Positions 1 to 64,000 of a stretch of DNA of 64,000 nt are shown piece by piece; within the stretch, counting starts at the first letter, position 1; each line of letters opens with the position of its first letter. The DNA comes from Amorphochlora amoebiformis. Taxonomy: Eukaryota > Cercozoa > Chlorarachniophyceae. The notes below the pieces were generated by a model. That model was not told the origin of the DNA. It saw only the letters and a list, made by a program, of their open reading frames with translations, and did not search any database. Both the position numbers and the translations under genes were made by a program. Location of the stretch: the NCBI GenBank assembly GCA_054601695.1, contig BAAHQB010000004.1:124001-188000 (forward strand), written 5' to 3'.

Positions 1-59
1 CGCTGGTCCCAAATCCAGACCTTAACCCTAATTTTAACCCACCCAACGAAAACTAGTCC

Positions 60-376
60 TATCCTAACCCTAACCTTAACCCTAACCCTAACCCTAACCT
101 CAACTCTAACCTTAACCGCAACCCTAACCCCAACTCTAACCCTAACTCCAACTCTAACCCTAACCCTAACCTAACCCCTAACCCTAACCCCACACCCCAA
201 ACTTAGGAAATTGCTGAGGTGAGTACGAATGTTGGCATAGCTCTCGCTACTAAGGTATTTACTGCTTATTCTAACCCTAACCCTAACCCTAACCCTAACC
301 CTAACCCTAACCCTAACCCTAACCCTAACCCTAACCCTAACCCTAACCCTAACCCTAACCCTAACCCTAACCCTAG
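60..376. repeat. CCCTAA telomere-type array ending at a 3' splice site
   Basis: Degenerate CCCTAA units at 60-190 and near-perfect ones at 268-374. The last unit mutates to CCCTAG, whose AG is the proposed acceptor of exon 377-407. Between the blocks lies a short unique piece (200-265) with an open frame and a GTGAGT motif, but it could not be joined in phase. Confidence 0.9.
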
Positions 377-30097
<29,721 letters not shown>

Positions 30098-30624
30098 CCT
30101 CGTATATGCTTAGGATTTAAATGTCATGACACAAGCTAAAAAACTTGAAAGTTGCTATATGTACTAGATCTAGTGCATGTCGTTAACTGATAGCTCTCAG
30201 ACCCAACGTCTAGAACGTGTCCCGTCTAGACTGAATAGAAGGGTCTCATGGCTCTTCTAAGTTAGTGACTAGAAGTCACGGATCTTCTAATCTGTCCGAG
30301 ACTCCAAGTTTACTAGTCTTTTACTAGTTTAAGAGACTGAGTACAATGTATGCGCCATAGTCTAGTAGATGACTACCTGTAAAATTTAAACTCTTGTGAC
30401 TAAACTGAGTGAATGACAAGGAAAACATAGCAGATACTAGAGATAAGGCCAATCCATTTGGATCCACTCATATGTCGGCCCAAAATTTACATCGAAAAGT
30501 GTGTTGCAAAATCTTCAAGAACCAGACGACTCATGCATTAATGTCTAACTTATATACATACAAAAGCCAAGAGTTCAAAAGCTCAAAATCTAGGCTAGGA
30601 TCCAATATACTAGCTAGACTAGTG
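30098..30624. other. Convergent intergenic region
   Basis: Repeat-free sequence between the stops of the karyopherin-like and Pcf11-like genes; it should hold both 3' UTRs. CTAG is frequent (TCTAG, ACTAGT and similar). No clear AATAAA signal was seen on the plus strand. No gene identified. Confidence 0.7.
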
Positions 30625-45012
<14,388 letters not shown>

Positions 45013-45463
45013 CTCTGCTGATGTACAAATATTTATGAGTGGAGGGCAGCCAGAAAGGTGAAGTCACCGGTCGCGAGTCCGCAGGTGCATCTTTCCATGG
45101 TCACCATGAACTAGTCCATGGGGTGTTAATCACCGTGTACATATTTACATGAGCAAAATACATGCGCCTATCCACAAACGCGAAGGAGCTATTTCATTAT
45201 CGGTTCACATGCTCTCACGGTTAAACACCTCCGAAGAGTCAGAGTCTCGGCAAACAAATTGTGGGATTCATTTTATATGCTACCTGACTTCGGGCTCTCG
45301 TTTATGCTGAGAATCCCTCGTTATGAGTCGCCGCAAGAGAACAGAAGAAGGCAGCCTGAAAGGCCGCCACTGCCGAAGTAATCCTGAAGGAATTTCTGCC
45401 AGTGTCATGCTGAGTGACCGGCGAGTGTGGCTACGTCACGCTGTGTGACACAACCCAAAGAAG
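45013..45463. promoter_or_regulatory. Divergent promoter region between Pcf11-like and ribokinase genes
   Basis: This 451-bp stretch separates two start codons pointing away from each other. It lacks TA arrays, telomeric repeats and minisatellites, which is rare in this window. At 45431-45452 an imperfect palindrome (GTCACGCTGTGTGAC) contains a TACGTCA motif like a CRE/bZIP site, 12-30 bp before the ribokinase ATG. No TATA box could be placed with confidence. That it is a shared bidirectional promoter is inferred from layout. Confidence 0.5.
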
Positions 45464-56114
<10,651 letters not shown>

Positions 56115-57022
56115 TTAACAAGTAGCTCTACAACGTGGAGCTTTAATCTATGGTGGCCTTATGTAGCTTGTAACGGATCATGCAATCCTTTGTTCGCGAA
56201 TTTACCGTACGTGACCTCATGCCGAGTCACAATCTGGATACTGGCCATGGGTTGTGTACTCCGCGGGGATATAGAGTTTCAATGTATATATACTAATCTT
56301 GCTATAGCTATTTGCTAGAATACTAGAGAATTATGAAATTTAAGGAAAATCACCTTCAAACCATCAACTAAGTTTTATAAGTTCCAAGTGTCATGACGTA
56401 GCTCAATAAGGTATTACGTAGGTTACCACTACAAACTGAGAGATATTTAAGTATTTTTTTTCTAGCCTAGATATACATACAGCGCTAGCTCGTGACACTC
56501 GACGTGAACTAGAATATACAAATCACTATATACAAAACTTAGTATACGCGTTGTACGTCTAGTATGTACGTACACATATGCGTGTACGTACGTACACATA
56601 TACGTGTACATAAGTACACATACGCGTGTACCTACTTACACATATGCGTGTACGTACGTACACATATGCGTGCACGTACGTACACATATGTGCGTACGTA
56701 TGTACACATATGCGTGTACGTACGTACACATATGCGTGTACGTACGTACACATATGCGTGTACATACGTACACACATGCGTGTACGTACGTACATATACT
56801 TATCGGATCATATTAAGGAAACTGTAACACTCAGTGCCTAGTATCTAGAGTTGTAGTACACGTACGTATAGGTACGTATCGTGGTGCTATGGTCTAGATG
56901 GTATGTATAGACTTCTATTACTTAGATACACATGTTTTGTTAATATACGTAGAAGATACTGTATGTACATAACAACGGCCAGCGCTATAAAATGTGTTGT
57001 TATAAACACATATTTATATATG

Positions 57023-57072
<50 letters not shown>

Positions 57073-57240
57073 CACTTTGAGTCTTAGATCTAGTACATAC
57101 AATTCGATTTTTTATTAAATAATAGATTAACATAGGCGGCCGCTGTGCGCGGTCATTAAACTAGTTAGACGCCAACTAATGTTGCACTTGCATCTACACC
57201 ACCGGCCATGATGAATAAAAAACCTCCACTTGTGTAACAA
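56115..57240. other. Convergent intergenic region
   Basis: Lies between the ribokinase stop and the LRR-like stop. It is mostly unique DNA holding both 3' UTRs, plus a minisatellite at 56565-56800 and a TA run at 57015-57068. No gene identified. Confidence 0.7.
56565..56800. repeat. GTACGTACACATATGCGT minisatellite
   Basis: About nine 26-bp units, nearly self-complementary (GTACGTAC, ACACATATGCGTGT), so able to form cruciforms. Open frames in all six directions here are artefacts of the stop-free unit. Confidence 0.93.
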
Positions 57241-57593
57241 TCACTGGATCGCGCACGCCAGCTCTCTTCCCCGACTCGCGAGGGCACCCGCACCCGTCGG
57301 AGGAATATTGATGGTTGCTAAGGCGTTTCCAGATTGGAGAGCTAGGATGTTCGCCTAACAAAAACACAATTACGTGGTACGTGAAATTCTGAATGTGTGT
57401 CTTATTTTTTTTTACGTTTGTTAGGCCTGTTTTGAACACATGTACGCACCTTTCTAGCTTCTTCGAGACCTGTCCTGCTCTTTCGAAGAGTCTTGAAACC
57501 GTCGCTCTCGATGAGGAGAAGCTCTAGGCTTTGCTGAATCTGAGATGTCGGAACCAGAATGTGTGTGTACATGTGTATAATGTATATGAAACA

Positions 57594-57628
<35 letters not shown>

Positions 57629-57660
57629 GTATATGTATATATATATATGATATGTATATA

Positions 57661-57694
<34 letters not shown>

Positions 57695-57713
57695 TATATA
57701 TAATGTATATGGG

Positions 57714-57748
<35 letters not shown>

Positions 57749-57775
57749 TATATGTATATTTATGTACACACAATG

Positions 57776-57815
<40 letters not shown>

Positions 57816-57826
57816 TTATATATATG

Positions 57827-57891
<65 letters not shown>

Positions 57892-57901
57892 TGTGCATGT
57901 A

Positions 57902-57944
<43 letters not shown>

Positions 57945-58347
57945 CATAAATATAGATGTATTTATATATGAATGTATTTACTTATTTATTGTTAAAGCAA
58001 CGGTATATATCTAGAAATCTATTCCTAGGTATGCTGGAGATTGCTGGTTTATGCCGGAGATCGTCGGAGATCGTCGGAGATTGCTGGAGATCGTCGGAGA
58101 TTGCTGGAGATCGCCCCAACCGGTACTAACCGTACTACCCGGTAGTAACTGGTTTTAGACTGTTATATTCCAAAGGCGTAATGTACGCCGTGTCACGCTA
58201 CGAAGTTTCCTAGAATATTTGAAGTACTGACATATGTCACTTTGTGCGAAAGTTAATATATATAGCATTTACGCGGACGTCATAATGCAAATGGGTCTCA
58301 AATTCATGGAGTTTCTGTGGGATGCACCGCGCAGCGTTAACAATATG

Positions 58348-58387
<40 letters not shown>

Positions 58388-58447
58388 GTATATGTCTTGT
58401 CTTCCTGAGCTATGAGTCTGAATGTGTGTATCTTTGTTAATGTTACA

Positions 58448-58530
<83 letters not shown>

Positions 58531-58765
58531 CATACATATATATATACATGCCTGTACATATATATACATATTATATTATATTGTATGTACGTATATATCC
58601 ATACATATACCTACACAAGTACTTATATTTCACAAAATCCGAATATTTGTGGGATATTAGGAGAAAACACCTGATACTTCACAAAATCATAATATTGGTG
58701 GGATATTAGGGAAGAATACCTGATGCAAGGTCTCTGGTTTACCAAACACCTCATCAACCAGCAAC

Positions 58766-58842
<77 letters not shown>

Positions 58843-58879
58843 ATATATATCCTGCAGCAGGGTCATATATATACATATC

Positions 58880-58915
<36 letters not shown>

Positions 58916-59487
58916 CATAATATATATACATATCCTGCAGCAGGGTCCCCACACATGTCACACATAAATGTCACAAACACACACATGTCTAACACACATG
59001 TCGCACACACACATGTCACACACACATGTCACACACACATGTCTCACACACATGTCACACACACATGTCACACACACACACACACACATGTCACACACCC
59101 GTGTGACACGCGCATGTCACACACACATATCACACACACATAGCACACACACATGTCACACACACATGTCACACACACATCTCACACATGTCACACACAC
59201 ACACACACACACACAAATATGTCACCAACCCATGTCACACACACATGTCACACACACACACCTTGGGTGGCTCTAGATTCCGAAGTAACGGACATCCCTG
59301 GATAATGGTAAATAGGACTCCCAAAGGCATATTTAGCTTTTGCGGCAGCCGGAATATTCGGGTACGTTTGCACTCAGATATCGCCTTAGCTAGGGCTACG
59401 TCTCTGTGTAGATATGTGAATATGTGTATTATACGTATGTAATATGTGTCGATATAGGTTGAGTATATGTGTGTGTGTTCTGTAGTT

Positions 59488-59519
<32 letters not shown>

Positions 59520-59710
59520 CGTGTGAATTGTAGTGGTGTATACGTTGTGTATATTTTGTACATGTGTATATGTATATGTATATGTATACATATATGTATA
59601 CATATATATACATAAATATACATACATACATATACATATACATATGTACACATACACACATTGTTATTATTTTTATCGTTATTATCATATATACACACAC
59701 ACACACATAC

Positions 59711-59760
<50 letters not shown>

Positions 59761-59872
59761 CATCTATATATACACATATACATACATATATTGGCTACGT
59801 TGGCAAGAGATTAAGAGGCATATATGTGAGGTCTATCGTCGAAAGATAAAAATACACATATATGTAATATAC

Positions 59873-59940
<68 letters not shown>

Positions 59941-59954
59941 TAAAAACACACATC

Positions 59955-60006
<52 letters not shown>

Positions 60007-60076
60007 TACATACATAAATACACAAATGCATGTTGGCAAGAGATTAAGAGGCATATGTGTAAGGTCTATCGTTGTT

Positions 60077-60130
<54 letters not shown>

Positions 60131-60309
60131 TCATTATGTATACATCTGATATACATATATGTGTATATGTATATATACACAAACATAAATATACATATGT
60201 ATATTTGTTTATATATTAGCTACGTTGGCGAGAGATTAAGGGGCGTATGTGTGAGTTCTATCGTCGTTTATGTATGTATATATGTATATATATATATATA
60301 TACAGCATC

Positions 60310-60349
<40 letters not shown>

Positions 60350-60362
60350 CATATACATAAAA

Positions 60363-60400
<38 letters not shown>

Positions 60401-60456
60401 TATATATTAGCTACGTTGGCAAGAGATTAAGGGGCATATGTGTGAGTTCTATCGTC

Positions 60457-60494
<38 letters not shown>

Positions 60495-60540
60495 TATATA
60501 TGTATATATATATTAGACATCAATATACAACATCTATATG

Positions 60541-60617
<77 letters not shown>

Positions 60618-60957
60618 TATATATTAGCTACGTTTGCAAGAGATTAAGAACCATATGTGTGAGGTCTATCGTCGTTTATATATATATATATATGTACATA
60701 TATGTATATAGACATCAATGTACAACATCTATATGTACATGTATACATGTATATATGTATATATATATACATATACATACATAAATATACATATGTATAC
60801 ATATATATATATATATATATTGTTTATATATTAGCTACGTTTGCAAGAGATTAAGGGGCATATGTGTGAGGTCTATCGACGTTTATATATGTATATATAT
60901 ATACATACATATATATATATATATATAGACATCATTATACAACATCTATATGTATAC

Positions 60958-60998
<41 letters not shown>

Positions 60999-61519
60999 AT
61001 ATATATATACATAAAAATACATGTATATACATATATATATATATATATATCAGCTACGTTGGCAAGAGATTAAGAGGCATATGTGTGAGGTCTATCGTCG
61101 AAAGATGCGGACAGCTCTTCAACACCCTTACTAACTCCGTCTCGCGCTTGCCTAACGTTTGATTAACGCATCGATTAGCTCTTAAACACCTTCATCCCCC
61201 TCATCCTCTCTCTCATCTTCGCTCTCACTCACTCTCTCTCTCTCTCTCACTCTCTCTCCTCTCTCTCACTCTCTCTCCTCTCTCTCACTTTCTCTCCTCT
61301 CTCATTCTTTCTCTCTCTCTCTCTCTCACTCTCTCCTCTCTCATTCTCTCTCTCAATCTCTCTCACTCTCTCTCTCCTCTCTCATTCTCTCTCTCTCTAT
61401 CTCTCTCTCACTCTCTCTCCTCTCTCTCTCTCACTCTCCCTCCTCACATTCACTCTCTCTCTCCTCTCTCTCACTCTCTCTTCCTCTCTCATTCTCTCCC
61501 TCTCGTCTTTCTCTCTCCC

Positions 61520-61594
<75 letters not shown>

Positions 61595-61800
61595 CTCTCC
61601 TCTCTATGTCTATCTCCCCTCTCAATCTCTCCCTCTCTCTTCGTCTATCAATCTCTCCATTTCTCTCTTTCGCTCCCCTCTTTCTCTCCTTTTCCTCTCT
61701 CTCTGCCCCTCCCCTCTCAATCTCTCTCTTCCTTTCCCTTTCCCCCCGTTCTCTCTCTCTCTCTCTCTCTCCCTCCACTACTCTTTTCCTCTCTCTCCTG

Positions 61801-61855
<55 letters not shown>

Positions 61856-62735
61856 TCCTCTCTCTCTCTATACATCTCTCTCTTTCCCTTTTCTCTCTCT
61901 CTCTATCTCTTCCCGCCGTCTCTCTACCCTCTCTCCCTCTCCCCTCTCTCCTCTCTCCCCTCTTTCTCTCTCTCTTTCTCTCTCTCGCTCTCTCTTTTTC
62001 TCTCTCTCTATCTCCTCTCTCCCTCCTATCTCTCTCGCTTTCTCTTTCTCTCTCTATCTCTCTCTCCTCTCTCCGCTCTCCCTCTATCTCCGCTCTCCCT
62101 CTCTATCCGCTCTCTTTCTCTCTCTATCTATCTCTATCTCTATTGCTATCTCTCTCCCTCCATCTCACTCTCCTCTCTCTCCTCTCTCCCTCTCTCCATC
62201 TCTCTCGATCTCTTTTTCTCTATCTCTCTCGATCTCTTTTTCTCTATCTCTCTCGCTCTCTCTTTCTCTCTTTTTCTATATCTCTTGCTCTTTCTTTCTC
62301 TCTCTATCTCTCTCCCTCTCTCTTTCTCGCTCTCACTTTTTCTCTCTCTCTATCTCTCGCTCTCTCTTTTTCTCTCTCGCTCTCTCTTTTTCTCTCTCTC
62401 TCTATCTCTCTCGCTCTCTCTTTCTCTATCCCTATCTATCTCTCTATCTATCTATCTCTCTCTCTCTCTCTCACACTCCTCTATCTCTCTCGCTCTCTCT
62501 TTCTCTCTCTCTCTCTCTATCTATCTCGCTCTCTCTCTCTCTCTCGCTCACTCTTCTCTATCTCTCTCTCTCTCGCTCTCTCTCTCTCTCGCGCGCGCTC
62601 TCTCTCTCTCTCGCTCTCTCTCTCTCTCTTTTCTCTCGATCGTACCCTCTGGGATATCATTCCTTGGGTTCGGAGTCGATAGCTTCAAGGAATCAAGAAA
62701 ACAGCACTCGCTCGCAATGGCAGATAGACTCTCTC
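57241..62735 (-). CDS. Leucine-rich-repeat-like protein, 5' part beyond right edge
   Basis: Exons in transcription order: 62735-62646, 61151-61058, 59403-59262, 58764-58720, 58314-58273, 57539-57450, 57354-57241. Phases match at each junction; 617 nt give about 204 C-terminal residues and a TGA stop. Three segments follow the Cys-Pro or Cys-type leucine-rich repeat pattern seen in AMN1/F-box LRR proteins: [28 protein letters not shown] and [13 protein letters not shown]. The remainder is mostly helical in appearance ([29 protein letters not shown]) and I do not recognise it. The last four residues, CAIQ, fit a CaaX prenylation box, which would suggest membrane anchoring, but four residues are weak evidence. 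The upstream intron (from 62736) holds an array of copies of the first 24 nt of exon 62735-62646. The partner molecule is unknown. Confidence 0.62.
57560..58010. repeat. TA block
   Basis: Simple repeats in the LRR-like gene intron between 58273 and 57539. Confidence 0.9.
58015..58260. repeat. GGAGATCGTC/GGAGATTGCT repeat and unique DNA
   Basis: Six 12-bp units at 58028-58112, then an inverted pair GTACTAACC/GGTAGTAAC near 58125-58153. Intronic. Confidence 0.8.
58625..58735 (-). repeat. One copy of the donor region of LRR exon 58764-58720
   Basis: A 54-bp unit (CAG, GTATTC or GTGTTT, CCTAATATCCCAC, ACAAAATC) occurs twice. The outer copy keeps TATCAG/GTGTTT as a second potential donor. Confidence 0.75.
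58950..59262. repeat. ACACATGTC minisatellite
   Basis: About 25 units of 10-11 bp (CACACACATGTCA), starting immediately downstream (minus strand) of the donor of exon 59403-59262, which reads GTGTGTGT. Confidence 0.9.
59793..60886 (-). repeat. Six copies of the end and donor of LRR exon 61151-61058
   Basis: Minus-strand copies of CGACGATAGACCTCACACAT...CTTGCCAAC followed by GTAGCT occupy about 59848-59793, 60078-60029, 60270-60219, 60460-60409, 60680-60626 and 60886-60833. They are separated by (TA)n. They encode the leucine-rich-repeat core [15 protein letters not shown]. Confidence 0.9.
61195..62645. repeat. CT-rich tract (GA-rich on the transcribed strand)
   Basis: About 1.4 kb of CTCTCT with TTTCTC, CTCGCT and CTATCT variants, filling the intron 62645-61152. 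The 358-codon SLSL frame is a repeat artefact. Confidence 0.93.
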
Positions 62736-62752
62736 CTGTAAGTGTATGGATG

Positions 62753-62797
<45 letters not shown>

Positions 62798-62828
62798 TAT
62801 GTTTATATATAACACGTAAAATACTCAC

Positions 62829-62869
62829 TCGCAATGGCAGATAGACTCTCTCCTATAAGTGTAAAGATG

Positions 62870-62924
<55 letters not shown>

Positions 62925-63095
62925 TATGTTTATATAAAACACGTAAAATACTCACTCGCAATGGCAGATAGACTCTCTCCTGTAAGTGTATGGATGGAAA
63001 TAATATATATATATATATATGTTTATGTTTATATAAAACACGTAAAATACTCACTCGCAATGGCAGATAGACTCTCTCCTGTAAGTGTATGGATG

Positions 63096-63140
<45 letters not shown>

Positions 63141-63232
63141 TATGTTTATATATAACACGTAAAATACTCACTCGCAATGGCAGATAGACTCTCTCCTGTA
63201 AGTGTATGGATGTATATATATATAATATATAT

Positions 63233-63283
<51 letters not shown>

Positions 63284-63352
63284 GTTTATATATAACACGT
63301 AAAATACTCACTCGCAATGGCAGATAGACTCTCTCCTATAAGTGTATGGATG

Positions 63353-63398
<46 letters not shown>

Positions 63399-63542
63399 AT
63401 ATATGTATATATATAACAGTAAAATATATATGGCAGATAGACTCTCTCCTGTAAGTGTATGGATAAATAATATATATATAGATATGTTTATGTTTATATA
63501 AAACACGTAAAATACACACTTGCGAGGTCAGATAGACTCTCT

Positions 63543-63599
<57 letters not shown>

Positions 63600-63677
63600 C
63601 ACGTAAATACTCACTCGCAATGGCAGATAGACTCTCTCCTATAAGTGTATGGATATATATATACATATATATATATG

Positions 63678-63709
<32 letters not shown>

Positions 63710-63904
63710 GTTTATGTGTATATAAAACACGTAAAATACTTACTCGCAATGTCAGATAGACTCTCTCCTGTAAGTGTATACATATATATATATATATATA
63801 GAAATATATATATATATATATATATATGTTTATGTTTATATATAACACGTAAAATACTCACTCGCAATGGCAGATAGACTCTCTCCTGTAAGTGTATGGA
63901 TGGA

Positions 63905-63950
<46 letters not shown>

Positions 63951-64000
63951 TTATGTTTATATATAACACGTAAAATACTCACTCGCAATGGCAGATAGAC
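62829..64000 (-). repeat. Array of eleven extra 24-nt exon-like units
   Basis: Units at 62829-62852, 62956-62979, 63055-63078, 63172-63195, 63312-63335, 63431-63448 (partial), 63520-63543 (diverged), 63615-63638, 63744-63767, 63862-63885 and 63983-64000 (cut by the window). They copy the start of exon 62735-62646. On the minus strand most have a TTACAG or TTATAG acceptor before and GTGAGTATTTTACGTG after. Spacing is 89-140 bp. Each is 24 nt and phase-neutral (RESLSAIA). Confidence 0.9.

Noticed and set aside
1-376. A true chromosome end
   Set aside because: Arrays are interrupted, occur in both orientations and recur through the window beside exons, so they are interstitial.
61606-62682. 358-codon SLSL frame, the longest in the window
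   Set aside because: Translation of a CT-rich intron; its last codons are antisense to an LRR-like exon.

Overview
The window is nuclear DNA of an intron-rich eukaryote, most likely a protist. The reasons are GT-AG introns (two appear to be GC-AG), very small exons (8 to 345 nt), and no bacterial gene structure. I cannot name the species. Hexameric CCCTAA/TTAGGG arrays occur about 25 times inside the window, so they are interstitial and not a chromosome end. Most remaining DNA is (TA)n, TATG/TG runs, CT or GA tracts and minisatellites. Nearly all long open frames here are translations of these repeats and are not genes.

Reading short islands of non-repetitive sequence for splice sites and reading phase gives four genes. 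Two pairs are convergent and the middle pair is divergent. (1) A plus-strand gene, about 377-30097, has 35 proposed exons and about 739 codons in the window; its 5' end lies off the left edge. It looks like an importin-13/transportin-3/Mtr10-type karyopherin. (2) A minus-strand gene, 45012-30625, has 19 exons and 482 residues. It encodes a Pcf11-type cleavage/polyadenylation factor, with an N-terminal RNA polymerase II CTD-interacting domain and two C-terminal zinc fingers. (3) A plus-strand gene, 45464-56114, has 16 exons and 324 residues and is a complete ribokinase. (4) A minus-strand gene runs from beyond 64000 to 57241, with 7 exons and about 204 residues visible; it is a leucine-rich-repeat-like protein. 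Every exon chain keeps phase at every junction and totals a whole number of codons.

Pcf11 and ribokinase start 451 bp apart, head to head, across a repeat-free stretch (45013-45463) that should hold both promoters. The convergent gaps are 30098-30624 and 56115-57240.

Two unusual patterns stand out. First, telomere-type repeats are oriented relative to transcription. CCCTAA (which contains the branch-site-like CTAAC) lies upstream of 3' splice sites, and TTAGGG (G-triplets) lies downstream of 5' splice sites. In several cases the splice site is itself part of the hexamer. Second, many introns hold tandem arrays of copied splice junctions: an exon end plus its donor, or an acceptor plus the exon start, copied 1 to 11 times and separated by (TA)n. 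The clearest are 11 extra copies of a 24-nt exon-like unit at 62829-64000, 7 decoy acceptors at 53901-54081, and 6 copies of a leucine-rich-repeat exon end at 59793-60886. All gene models rest on reading the sequence by eye; no transcript or database evidence was available.
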